Shown here in pieces: positions 19,930-31,739 of a DNA stretch of 64,000 nt (position 1 is its first letter; each line of letters opens with the position of its first letter). Both the position numbers and the translations under genes were made by a program. Location of the stretch: NCBI GenBank assembly GCA_963855995.1, contig OY979717.1, forward strand, positions 26,245,746 to 26,309,745, read 5' to 3'. The notes beneath the pieces were generated by a model. The model made no database searches. It saw nothing but the letters and a program-made list of their open reading frames with translations, and had not been told where the DNA came from. The DNA is from Muricea muricata (lineage: Eukaryota; Cnidaria; Anthozoa; Malacalcyonacea; Plexauridae).

Positions 19930-21280
19930 CAGCAAAGGATTATCAGATGATATTATTTGAAAACTTTGCTCGTGTAGCCACTTCAAAAGTTGTCGCCGTA
20001 GCCTTGTTATAACATAGTCAGCAATGTTAGGCTTTTTATTTGACGCACAAGAATTATAGTTAAGTAGTATACGTGCAAATGTTCGTCAGGGGATATTATT
20101 ACTCAGAACCGTCTACAAATGTACCGACATTTTGAGCAATGGAAGAAATTGAAAATCTAGTGCACGAAAGTGTCTTCATTATCAACGAACCTGTTTGGAT
20201 AATGTTGCATTTTCTTTCCTACATAGTATTTTCCAGACATTTTCCATAGTGTGGCCATATACAATTGAGGACGAAGCAAGAGCATTAACTGGGGGGGGGG
20301 GGGGTATTTAGGTTCTGCTCGGTTAATTTCTTTTGGAATAAAAAACAGATTGATTTCCGCAAAGAACTTAGTAGGGCAGAGCACAAATATATAAATAACA
20401 CCGCCACACCTCATTAACGCTCGTGCTTAACGTACCTCTGAATGGAATTAAGTGTTATGTAAAATCAAAAATCATCATACTTCCAATAAAGCCCCATACA
20501 TTTTTTCACTATGGATTTTAAAGTTCTTCTCCAGTCCAGTGCAATAGAACATGATTTGTGCTGAGTAGGCGGGACGTAGCCATGAGGGGCTCCCCTTTTC
20601 TTCATGCCGTGGGTATACCTTGATAGATAGACAGGCAAGCTATTTTTAACTCGTGATTGACACTGATATTGTTATAATGCAATGCGCAATTTGGACTCCT
20701 CTGCTATCATAACTGTCAGTTTTCACATGCAGTGCTCCCCACTTTGAAAGTTCTGGCTACTTCCCTGGTTTTGAATTCATTTTCAGTCCCTGATGCACTG
20801 CGGCTTGTCTCTGCAGAAGCATATATCTTGTTTCATGATCATATATCATCATTTCGATCGTATTTATTTCAATTTTACCTTAGCTGAAAACTAAAAATTA
20901 TCATCAAGATTATCTTTAAAGATCACATAACGGTTCGTAAAGATATTTATTAACTTAGATCGAGTTGTTCCATCAGTTAGTTTCATTTTAAATAACGTCT
21001 TTAATTACTACGAGCTGTAGCTACTTCCATTTATAATTTTCACATCTCGTGGATGTATAATACTTCAGAGTCGAACCATTATTATTCAGTCGCTTTTCTA
21101 AGATATAGTTAAACATATCGAGTAATCTCTGCTTGTATCCAGTAACAGAAATATGAGAGCCTTATGTTCAGCCTTACTTGAAATGTAACTGGTCAGTATA
21201 AAATATCCTAGCCCGTAACTATAGGATTTGAGATTTAGGCGAATCGAGTGGCAAAGTTGATTTTTAAACCAATAGACTTT
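19930..21280. other. no gene recognised; long G run
   Basis: Includes an uninterrupted run of about 14 G at 20290-20305. No supported genes. Confidence 0.6.
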
Positions 21281-21282
21281 CT

Positions 21283-21625
21283 TGTAATGAGGCCAAATGC
21301 AGAAAAATTAAATGTTACATAAAATTTGGTTGGTTTTACATTTTTTCTAAACCACTAAAATTTCCTGTAACGTCTCGAATCCGCGTGTATTGGCGTCCGG
21401 AAAAACGTCAATTAAAAAAGCCACAACGGCTTTTTAATTTTTAGCCTGCAATTAGTTCACTTTTGTTGACATCTGCATGACAAACTAAATATATGCTGTG
21501 GCTGGTGTGACATTTTGAGGGTCTTATTATTTTACATTTTCTCAGGTATAACAAATCCACCCAAGTTCTATTTTTTCCACGTAGAAATAATTTAGAATAG
21601 TTTTGAGGTAATAAAGTAATAATTT
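21283..21625. repeat. dispersed repeat R1, empty-site copy
   Basis: Second copy of the 19077-19560 repeat. At the MITE position it has a single target sequence ATCTGCAT (about 21471), so it represents the pre-insertion state. Confidence 0.9.
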
Positions 21626-21639
21626 TCGCATATACTGTA

Positions 21640-22900
21640 TATTTCCGTCCTAACTTCTATGAACAAAACTACGCGCATATGCATGACATGTCCCAGCTGA
21701 GATCAGCTGTTGTTTTTAAATTAAGTATATAGTGATGTGTTTTTACGTTAAAATCATATATTCAGTTAAAGCTATATAATTTGGAAGAAGCAGATCGCGT
21801 GAAAAGACTGAAAGACTATCAACAAAAGCAACTCATTCAAAGGTATAGAAAAAACTTCTCAGATTTAACTTGTTCACAATCAGAAGCTAAAAAATATTTT
21901 TCGTGTATACGAGTTTAGTGATTAATACATGGTAAGAATAATACAACAAGAGAGAGCGACATTGCGAACTATGTAAATTCACAATGTTAATACAGTGGAA
22001 ACCGCAAAACCCAAAGTTCTAAACTTTTTTATGGTTTATGTTTATATGGTTTTTTAAATTTTAACAATGTGACAGGTTGTTTAGGTTTGACCAGGCTACA
22101 CATTATCAACTTTATATTAAAGAAAATGCAGGTGATTCAACTAGATGCCCGTGATAAAATTAAATTTCATGGACAAGTTGCCGAATTCGGGACGTAATTA
22201 TATATATGCTACCGTGGGAAATTTTCTTCCAGTAAAAAATTATAGTATTAGGACCACAATCACCGTTCGTTCCGACATCCATTATTATTTTCTAAAGTTT
22301 CTGTATGAGAAGAAATCGTCCATCGTAGCTCAGTTACCTACATGCAGTGACCAAATTGCATGGTTGACCTATAAGCTCAAAGTGGAATGCAAACTACGCT
22401 GTTTTCTCTCATTAACGTTTTCCGATCACAATTGTGATATAATATGCGAGGCATTCATTTCTCACTATAAATAAATGTAACTACTTGTTTACGCAAACTT
22501 CCTTAGCGACCGAATGTTAGTTTCTCTATATAGCAGTATATGAAATGATATGTTTGCATTGCTGAATGTACGCAAAGGAAGCATAGAATGCAGCAATATA
22601 TAGTAATGAAATAGTGCGTCGGTTATGACGCATTAATTTACGCAACATATCATGTTTGTTATTTTGAAGGATATGTTGCTTCGCAATAAACGATAGCTAT
22701 CTACTAGTATGATGAAACCTTAACTGATTATACCTAACAAATTATACGTTTTTTTCTGCCCTACAAGTGATATTTTACATTAGTGGGCGGAATGCGTATG
22801 AGATTCGACAACATTCGCTAAAATTTCATCATGTCACTCTGCATGCATGTATATAACAGACAAAGCTAGTTCAAGAAATCTAAATAAATATTGCCGTTAA
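21640..22900. repeat. segmental duplication, unit 1
   Basis: Matches 23480-24770 in the same orientation at an offset of about 2 kb (shared TTGTTCACA(A/G)TCAGAAGCTAA, GTGGAAACCGCAAAACC, AACAGACAAAGCTA, AATAAATATTGCCGTT). Similarity is moderate, so the duplication is old. A short frame (LEEADRVKRLKDYQQKQL, 21783-21838) followed by AAAG|GTATAG could be a relic exon but is not supported elsewhere. The 109-codon frame at 22145-22474 is disrupted in the sister copy. Confidence 0.75.
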
Positions 22901-23479
22901 CGAGAGTTATTAAATGATCAAAAGTGGTAGAAGAAGAAGAAGCATGCAACTACAACTTTGCTTCTCCGGAAATTTTTTTATAAAATGTATAAAAATTATA
23001 AATCACCCTGTTGTAATGATGTGATGATCCCACCGGTTTGGGACGCCACCGTTTAACACGAGATATTCATGTCTTCATGCAAGCCTCCGTGCAATGTCCT
23101 TTTTATATAGACAAGCCATGTTCTTGAGAAAAACAAAAATAATTGGACGCGGTGATGTTGAAATTATTCTAATTTGTGCAATTTTAGACTAATGAAATTA
23201 TAAAGTAGTCAAAGAATTTTAATTTAAGGATAAAAGATGACTCTACATGCATGTTCTAGAATATGATTCTGACAAAAATACGATTTTTTCGGACGGATAA
23301 GCATTGCGAAGCATAACTAAAGGACAGGCTGAAACATACTAAAAACAGAAGGAGTAGAAACAGCTGGAAGCAGTTTTCGTCTCAAAAGTAAATTTACGGT
23401 TTAAATGTAAAAAGTGTCGTTGCTTTAGGCAAAAACATCAAGCGTGAAAGGATTATAGGGTTGACGCTCCCCAAGCGAT

Positions 23480-24770
23480 ATAACACGCATAACTTGTTCA
23501 CAGTCAGAAGCTAAAGAATATTTTCTCTGTATCATATCATATGCCAACCACTTAAATTCATCATGTATATTTTTGTTTTCTAATTTGGTATGATATATTT
23601 TGAAAGAGTAGAACTAAATTGCTCGACGGAATTATTTATTTTTAGTATCTAACTTTGTTATAGTTGTAAATTAATTGTGCCTAATTTTATGGTGAGAATA
23701 ATTCAACTGCTTTCTGTGGGCTGGGCTAAATTGCGGTCCCAGTGTATATGCTGTAATTTGGTTCAACTGAACCAGTCGATCTATACTGCACGAAGCTGAA
23801 TTTTGTACCTGCAATTACATAAGTAAATTTTGCAGGCAAATTAAATAACATAGAACATAGTTTATAGTGCATCTGGTCGGAGTACGCCCATGCAGACAGA
23901 AACATTCACTGTCTGAATTGTCAGTGATTGTATACATGTGAAAAATTCGATTCTTTATATTACATGATTTTTGTCTTTATGATGAGTTAAAAAATTTAGT
24001 TATCTCAGACATAGTGGAAACCGCAAAACCATGCATTAAAAGGCGATAGTTGTTTTTTCTTAAACAATATGACAGGTAAACTGGATTTGAACAGACTGCG
24101 CATTATTATCTTAAACAAAACGTGAGTTAATCGCAGATGATTCAATTGCATAAAAATGCCCGAAGAAATTGAATTCATGCCCAAGATACCGAATTCAGGA
24201 CGTAGTCAGATATATACACTAGAAAATTTTCTTCCGAATAAATTATAGTAGCTATGTACGTGTAGAAAAACAACTATATTGTTTGTTCCGACATGTATAA
24301 TTCTTCATGAGATAGTCCATCTTATATATACTACTGCCCCAAATCGTACATGTATAGCTGGCATAACATCTGGTCGTGATTCGCTAATTTCTCACTAACT
24401 ACATGCAGGCAATTACTACATGTTTATGCAAAATTTCATAGCGACAGAATGTCAGTTTCTTTATATATGTATAGGAGTATAAAAAATAATGCATTTGCAT
24501 TGCTAAAGGTATGCGAAGTAAACATATAATACAACAATATATATATATAGTAATTTACGCATATCAGGATAATTTCCTAGTTGGAGGTAATGTATACGGA
24601 TTTCCTGTCTTACAAGTCTTATTTGACATTAGAGGACGAATTGCTTATCAGAACATTGGACGACATTCGCTAAAAATATATTATGTCATTCATGTATATA
24701 TAACAGACAAAGCTACTTCAAGTCACCTTAATAAATATTGCCGTTGACGCGAGGCATTAAATGATATTAG
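23480..24770. repeat. segmental duplication, unit 2
   Basis: Sister of 21640-22900, with independent small insertions and deletions. No gene supported. Confidence 0.75.
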
Positions 24771-25389
24771 AGTTTATTGTACATAGAATAATTAAAGAAA
24801 AAAAATATGCGCAAGGTTTTAGAAATAAATGTCGTGCGTGAACGCTATACATGAACGTGCCAGAATTTGATGTAGAATATCGCTTCATTCACAGTAGTTC
24901 GAATTTGCATTGAGCAGCCGATTCCTTCTGTTTTTGGCTGTCAACAGGGGCGTGCCAAAATAGCTCGTAGCCGGGGTTAATTGTGTCTGGGAGAAACGAA
25001 ACTTATCGAAAAATGGACATTTATGAAATGCGGAAATACTAATGCTTTGCTAAAGTTTCGCCCAACCAATCAAGACAAAGCCTCGTTGTAAACTGAAAAT
25101 ACGGCTAAAACAGTATCCCGCATTAGTATTTTGTAAGGTTATTTAAATTACTTCTTGGAATGACAGCTACGAGCTGATCTTCCATTCGTAGTTTCCATAC
25201 CTGAACTACAATTTATTTAACATGCTTAAGTACATCGTTATTATAGTTTTATTCGACCATTTCAGATATACTTGGCAGGAAATTTTCTTCGGGGGGGGGG
25301 CACGCCCCCCTAATAATAAAAATGTAGGGGCCGGGTTATATAATATCTATAGACCTCTCGCCTCATGGTGCTGGGTTGTGCCCCCACAA

Positions 25390-25990
25390 TATTTGGCTTT
25401 GCATATAGGCTGGGTTGAATTTGGTTACTTAATTAACAATATACTTAGTATATTGTCACAACAGTATTCGAAAGTTTTATTACAATTTAAAAAACCACTT
25501 TTCTCTAGTGGGATGAAATGTGAAACGTCAATAAGTTTTGTTTCTATATTGACAGCGCGTCGAGGCACGTGCAGCGAAGTTCAAAGCGGGTGGCTGTGAA
25601 ATCATTTGTGGAATAATTTTTCATCTATTGAAGAAAAACATTTACAAGGTAAGATTATACATCACTAGGAATTGTGTAGACAAGCATGACCAGAAATCAT
25701 AATGCAAAAAGTTGCATTTAAATGATATTAATGAAAGGCAGAATGTCCTAATGCTAAAGATCAATGCATCAATCCGGTAGCATTTTTTTCATTTTTGTTC
25801 ATCACATCTAAATATGAACCGTTTCATTTTGAAAAGCCATCGGGCTTTGATCGGTATGATACCATAATTATTTACTGCAATTTTTGAATTGCAGTTTCAC
25901 CTGTTCCTCTGCTATGTTTTTGCCCTCGGGTGAATAGTTATATGTCGTTGGCGTTTGTGTCTGGTTTATAAAATTGGTTTATTTAAAGAT
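25390..25990. repeat. dispersed repeat R2, copy 2 with insertion
   Basis: Second R2 copy, interrupted at 25629-25894 by 266 bp absent from copy 1. The insert contains AAG|GTAAGA near its start and ends TGCAATTTTTGAATTGCAG, so it looks intron-like. Confidence 0.85.
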
Positions 25991-26664
25991 TATGAAAGAA
26001 TACGAACGAAATTTTTCGTCCAAACATTTCACGAGTACGATAAATGATTCACATCCGATCATATGCCTGATTTACAACTACATGCCTTCAGCCGGCGTGT
26101 GTCAATCAGATAATCATGGGCTACTCGTGCTTTAACAATTACATATAAATATTTTGTTTTTTATATTTGTTTAATCAAGTTAATTAATATATTTAAAAAT
26201 CTGTGACAGCACTTATAACTTTTGTAGACCGCTTTAAAATGAGTAGAGAACCGTACCCCTGATTTAGAACTTTTATAATAGAGGTCTGGGTACTAAGTAT
26301 GCTGATACCGTAAACGGTTGCTTGATGTGTTGAACTGTATGCGTTGAAACTGAGGAACACAATTTCAAGAAGATTGACTTAATTATGTAACAGTGGAAAG
26401 ATGTAACATTGAATTAGATTTTCCAGTACATACTAGTCTAGACAGTGTGGGGGCATCGGATTCACTAGGTGAGAAATTTAGAAAAAATCGTTTGAAAATA
26501 TACTTATCGCGTTATTCGTGTCTTGACCCTAATTATAAAGGAAACACTCTGATTCATACTTCCAACACATAGTGTTGGACTGTTTCGTTAAAATCTGATT
26601 GCAAATTTGTTACTCTTGCTCTTTTGACTGTGGAACATACTCATTTTTACTCTTATTTTTGCAG

Positions 26665-26956
26665 ATGATGTTCACTTTCGAACACGCCGGTAAACACGAA
26701 ACAAAAAGATTGGCTTTTATTTCAACAAAGTTCGCTCTTCTTATCTTGATATATATTGGTGCAAGTCAAGTTGTTTGTGATCAAGAAATCTCTTTCTGCG
26801 ACACTAACTTCAAGGAACTGAAAAATGACGTGGATGTCTGGAATAAAAAATGTTGGAACAATGGAGACCAAGGAGAGGGAACACCGTATTGTAAAGCAGA
26901 GAAAGAATACAATCAAGAGAGGATGAAAATGCATGTTGAGATGTGCTTTAATTCAG
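26665..26956 (+). CDS. candidate signal-peptide exon of the YWTD propeller gene
   Basis: A pyrimidine-rich tract and TTTTTGCAG lead directly into ATGATG at 26665. The first about 40 residues look like a signal peptide: basic stretch KHETKR, hydrophobic core FALLILIYIGAS, then a secreted cysteine-bearing segment (cysteines near residues 38, 44, 65, 78 and 93). A donor ATTCAG|GTCAGA at 26956/26957 would end the exon in phase 1, the phase needed by the exon at 35209. Alternatively, the frame runs on to a stop at 27073-27075 and its hydrophobic end (LSGLMTTCLIVVNMLI) would make a small membrane-attached or GPI-anchored protein. I favour the spliced reading, but only transcripts can decide. Confidence 0.45.
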
Positions 26957-27079
26957 GTCAGAGATTTATTATGGGAAGAAAATTGGGGGTTAAGGGTTTT
27001 TATCACCACTTTGTTTTGTCAGGTTTAATGACGACCTGTTTAATCGTAGTTAATATGTTGATCCAAAGTCATTAAAAAT

Positions 27080-27730
27080 ATTGTTTGGCGCAACATACAT
27101 GTTTGCCTTGTTTGTAGAATGTGTTGAATGATGTGCAATCGAGTTTGAACAAACTTCATTGTATGCTAGCCATTCCCACATTTTTTGTTGTAGCATATTT
27201 TGACTCATAAATGGTTTCTGTGGATAGGAGTTTTGCTAAAACAGTACTGCCCGGGATTGAGGACATGAGCTGTTTTGCTAATTTATACAAGGAAGTTCAC
27301 CATGTGTTTTTTGAAAATTTATTAGCGTGACGTCTATAAATGAAGTTCTTTAGGCATTATATGTTATTAAAAATGTGTGCAAATATGGCATTAAAGCTCA
27401 TTAGTGTTCTGTACAGAAAGAAACAACACGGACAGTCATGTTTTCTGGTGTTATAGCTTAACCAAATCCCTTTAAGCAAACGAATATTTCTGTGGTTTCA
27501 GTTTCACATTTGCTGTGCGTAGACAAGCAAAGACTTCTGAAAGGGTTTTAAATGCGTTTTAGAGGTAGAGGAAAAGACAATTGTATCGTCGAGATATACT
27601 AGGCAAATTCAGCATTCCAGACAATAAATAGCAGCTTGCATTAAACTCTGAAACGCGAAACGCGCATTAGAAAAACGAAATGGCATTTTGCAAAATTTAT
27701 GAACACAATCATGAGTGACAAATGTAGTTT
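27080..27730. other. no gene recognised
   Basis: AT-rich, short frames only. Confidence 0.6.
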
Positions 27731-27734
27731 TTGC

Positions 27735-28170
27735 TTTTGAGTGGTCATTGACTTGTCATCGAAGATCCAATATGAAGTAGTAGTAAGTTCCATGCAAGAA
27801 ATCAAGGATGTCTTGTACCCGAGTAAGAAAAGGAAAATCACGACGAGTGACCTTCTTCAGATCGAGATAATCGACGCAAGAACGATCAATGCCGCCCTTT
27901 TTTGTCACGAGAACAACATGGGCAGCCCATTGACTGAGCGATGGCTGTATGACAGGTTATATGTTGAAGCAACGTTTCTACGTGGGCATCAGTTTTTTAC
28001 GGACCAGAGGAGGAACATGGCACTGAGGCTTCCTAACTGGACGTTCATTGCCTGTATCATTGTGATGTTGAACTAAAGCTGTATGATCCAATTCTTGATC
28101 GTTCACAGCAAATACGTCACGGTTTACTTGAAGGAGCGGATTAAGACACTTGTCATCATTGAAATCAGTG
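27735..28170 (-). pseudogene. Ty3/Gypsy reverse transcriptase fragment (Gypsy-1)
   Basis: On the minus strand the sequence reads DVFAVNDQELDHTALVQHH (the segment before RT), then SLSQWAAHVVLVTKKGGI, SCVDYLDLKKVTRRDFPF and VQDILDFLHGTYYYFIFD. These correspond to the first conserved RT blocks of Ty3/Gypsy pol; the catalytic motif A begins at the end and is damaged. There are stops at about 27975 and 27955 and a frameshift near the end. The catalytic YXDD part and everything after it are absent. Confidence 0.8.
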
Positions 28171-28689
28171 TCGCAGAGATCGACAAAAAATCGTCAGACT
28201 AGGATGCGTTTAGCTCCCGTAGGTGCATTGTCAGTAACGGCAACTGTAAGTTATTCGGAAGCACTAAATTGATCCAAAGTGGTATGTCCATAAATGGTGA
28301 CAGCATGAGCTGTAGGGTAACAGTCGCGGTAATAGAAGCGCTCTGGGAAAAAAATTGACCAATTCATTTCCTCAAGTTTAGCACTCCTCTAATCATATGT
28401 AAAAGGTTCACAACTTCCTGTTTGTTGAAAAATCATAATGTCCACCAATAAGACATAGCTTTCTGATTGGCCAATTAACAAGAGGTTGTGAATCTTTCAG
28501 GAAACGTTTCGAAATTCTGAGGAATTAATCAGAAGAAAAACTAAATTTGAGGAAATAAATTAGGACCGTATTATACGTGGCATTTCAGTCGCGTCTAAAC
28601 AATAGATAATGAGATGGCTGACTTTATTATCTATTGTTTGAATTGCGTTCGACGCGACTGAGATGTGCGACCTATAAACTAGGCCTTAG

Positions 28690-29280
28690 TCAATTTATTT
28701 TGGAACGCTTCTATTGCGAAGCTTTCTGCAAGCGAAATAGGACGGAATTTTCGTCTGCTACTTTGACAAGAATGACTGCCTTGCAGAGGCCATAGCGTTC
28801 AGATAATCTAGCTTGCGCAGTAACTAAACCAATCGTGTTATGGGATGAAACACCAGCGGGTATTCCCCTAAGTTCATTTGAAATTACAGAAAATGGCGGT
28901 GGTACCCATGTAAGAGAGCACAAAGCAGATTTTGTTGAGGAAGAGAGGGGGCTTATCCCAGTGGTGGCGCATCCCAGAGGGGCATGTTCCTCGACGGGGG
29001 CAGCTATATTTTTTTCCATGGTTAGGCACGGTAGGCCAAATTTTTGTCAATTTTCACCGACAAATGTATAAATTTTCCCCACCGGGGGGCTAACACTCCC
29101 CCAGCCCCCCTTTGGTGCCACCACTGGCTTATCCACTGCGGGTGCGGGCAGATAAAGGTAACCAGTGTCTAAGTTAACTGATAATGCGACAAAAAGTCAG
29201 CGCACAGTATGGCGGGAACATTATGATCAGAAATACTGCCGTGGATCACAGCAGAATTGTCACAGCATGAAACACAAGCC
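28690..29280 (-). pseudogene. Gypsy-1 protease/linker region, interrupted by a MITE
   Basis: A minus-strand frame (29019-28711 and beyond) includes SHNTIGLVTAQARLSERYGL and VKVADENSVLFRLQKASQ, in the position and style of the region between protease and RT in Gypsy elements. Upstream, about 29280-29200, FVIHGSISDHNVPAIL-like text fits a decayed protease neighbourhood. The hAT-like MITE at 28959-29126 splits the region. Family assignment depends on the adjacent RT fragment. Confidence 0.5.
28959..29126. mobile_element. 168-bp hAT-like MITE
   Basis: Ends CAGTGGTGGCGC and GTGCCACCACTG, with a perfect 8-bp target duplication GCTTATCC (28951-28958, 29127-29134). G/C-rich inner part, no coding capacity. 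Confidence 0.95.
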
Positions 29281-29659
29281 CTTCTAAATCTGAATTTGAA
29301 ACAAATGAAATTCAATATTTTAAAAGAATTTCAAATACTAGAGGTTTGACAAGACACGGAAAGTTTCGGCGAAATGAATAAATCTGTCAACCCTTTCCTT
29401 CAACATCATCCCAATCTAAAGGCCGCCATCATTTTACTAACTGTAATATTGGACACTCAGCGAAATGAAGATGATTTACGTTTAGTTCCGGCCACCATCA
29501 TGCTAACGAATGTACCGCAGTTCAAGATCCCGATGTACTAAAAAAAATTGCATTTCAATCAAATTTATGTTTCAAACTAGACTGATAACAGGTCAATATA
29601 CCACTATGTCTGATAGCCACTGCTATGGAAAACAAACACTCTTAAAACAGCAATTAGAT

Positions 29660-31010
29660 CATAGCAACCGCTCGCATTCTATTTGATAAAGGCGCCCAAC
29701 GCTCGTTTATTGCCTAAGAACTGGCCGACGAACTTGATCTTGTTCCTGAACATAGGGAAACTCAAAATCTGTCAGTTTTGGGGGATCTACCACTTCTGCT
29801 AAACACGTTGATGTTGCCGCTGTTCACCTCCGCTAAGACACTAATGAAATAATTCCAACATGTTGTTATAATTCCGATCATTGTAGTAGCCCAGAACAGC
29901 CTCCTAACTGCTGATATACGTATTCTAGCACATGCTGTGACGTCAGATGAGTAATTTGAGATTCTGTTCTGATTGGTGCAGATCATTATTGGGAAATTGT
30001 AGAAAATGATATTATCAGCAATCTGGGTCCCACAGCAAAGAAATCTAAGATTGGTTATTAACTCTCTGGTCTAGTTCTTAACCCTTCTCCAACATTTTCA
30101 ACCTTCAACGCTAGTATCTTCAAAGTGATCGTGTTGAATGAATCGGAAAATACCTTAAATCCGGCATTGCAAAGATTTTGAAATCTAGAGTCGCTCCGCA
30201 TTCTCCCGACTCAGGCCGAAGCAAACAAAACCCAGCTCGTTACCGAGTATCAGACTTCCTCTATACGACTCAAGAACGGTAAATATTGTGCGAAGTTGCC
30301 ATAGAAAGGTAACCACGCTCATCTTCACCCTAAAAAATCTATTGCTCGAGGAAGAAAGCGTTTCACCATCCGAAGATTGTGTAAGGAACCCCACAAGTTA
30401 ACTGCCTATCATACAATAACTCAGGAACAGTTAAAACGCGGTTTCATTGAAGAGGTTTCTAATCCACGCATCACCACCGAACATGCGTGACTATTACATT
30501 CCCCACCATGCTGTGCAAAAGATTCCTAAGCGACACCATTGCGAATCGTGTGCGATTGTAGCTACAGCCGAAACGCTAATCAACCCAGCTTGAATTCTTG
30601 CCTCTTCACCGTTCCAGACATCTTCAGCGACATTACTACTGTCCCCGTACGTTGCCACTGCTATGGATATGGTATCACCGCGGACATATAAAAGACGTTT
30701 GTTAGTATCTCCTTTGACGCAGAAGACAGAGATACCACGCGATTTTTCTGACCCAACCGATCGCGAAAGTCCACTTGAGATCTGGCGGTTCAAATCGGTC
30801 TTCTTTGGTACGACATGTTCTCTTTCATCTTAACTCTTGAACGCGACACTATTCAGAAACATCACGACTAATTTCAAAACCAATTACCCAACGCATGAAG
30901 TCTGACCTTTATGTTAAAAACTTGGTCTCAGGAAATGATTTCGTCATCAGTTCCTGATTTCGTCATCAGATAAAGCAACGATCTTCTTTAGGTGACTTCC
31001 TTGACCAAGT
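29660..31010 (+). pseudogene. BEL/Pao pol fragment: protease and RT (BEL-1)
   Basis: Plus-strand frames, repeatedly shifted, read ILFDKGAQRSFIA and ELADELDLVPEHRETQNLS (29670-29775), the aspartic protease region typical of BEL/Pao; then GADHYWEIVENDII (about 29975), NGKYCAKLPW (30277), RRLCKEPHKL, QLKRGFIEEVSNP (30430-30470), LRIVCDCSYSRNANQPSLN (30540-30597) and EIWRFKSVFFGT (about 30780-30810), matching the RT order of that superfamily. Many stops and shifts. The element continues past the LINE and MITE with its integrase at 31940. Confidence 0.82.
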
Positions 31011-31019
31011 TCACACTAT

Positions 31020-31368
31020 TTGTCATTCTACTGTGTATCTACCATCTTACCGCCTGTTGGCTTCTCTGATCATCGTAGTATTCTATTGCAACCGATTTGT
31101 AACGAGATTCCGAGTGATTGTGCCAACTTGAGTAAGAGATTATGTTGAACAGTATAAAATCTATAGGAACAAGGTGGTAAAACTTCGTAAAGTTGCTCGT
31201 AAGCGATTCTACGAAGATAGAATTGGTTATACGAATGATACCAATCCAAAAAGTGGTGGGACAACATCAAAGTGCTATTTGGTTTTTCACTCAAGTCAGC
31301 AGTCTCTGGCGAGTGTGCTTGTGAACGGTTCTATACTAGTAGATAAACAGCTCGCAGATGTTATTGTA
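31020..31368 (+). pseudogene. LINE fragment (endonuclease/RT linker)
   Basis: Reads PPVGFSDHRSILLQPICNE (about 31050-31105), the SDH motif of an AP-endonuclease domain end, and then NKVVKLRKVARKRFYEDRIG (31160-31220) with VNGSILVDKQLADVIV near 31350. This is the typical segment between endonuclease and RT of a non-LTR retrotransposon. It is broken by frameshifts, lies inside BEL-1 and is cut on the right by the MITE at 31369. Confidence 0.6.
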
Positions 31369-31706
31369 GACTTGGATCAAGTCCGTCACTCTATGGGTCA
31401 AAGGGGTCGAAAAAGCGGCAAGCCAAGTGAAAGATTACAGGGAGAGACGGATTTGGCTCACCCTCAGTGTTTCAAATATCTTGGTTTGGCGGGAAATAAT
31501 ATTAATAGAATTGATGTTATTTTCAACGGTTTTAGTAAGAAAACTAAACAACCTAGTTCTAACAAGTTATGACGTGTTACCCACCAAAAAAAAAAAGCCG
31601 GTAAAGTTGGCGCCCTTGCAGGTTAGCCAAGTCCGTCACTCCCTCAAAAGCTCCCGCGTTATTCCGACTCCCCGTATTCTATAGGGAGACGGACTTGATC
31701 CAAGTC
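31369..31706. mobile_element. 338-bp MITE with TA target
   Basis: Inverted ends GACTTGGATCAAGTCCGTC on both sides, flanked by TA (31367-31368, 31707-31708). An extra internal AAGTCCGTCACTCCC at about 31630 repeats the end motif. Open frames in it are not protein-like. Confidence 0.9.
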
Positions 31707-31739
31707 TAAGGCTATTGGACAATGCTTTTATTCTGTGTT

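Noticed and set aside
21783..21842. Small coiled-coil-like exon (LEEADRVKRLKDYQQKQL)
   Set aside because: Plausible residues and a donor-like GTATAG, but no partner exon and no conservation in the sister copy.
22145..22474. 109-codon open frame
   Set aside because: The sister duplication at 24150-24420 disrupts it and the composition is not protein-like; likely chance.
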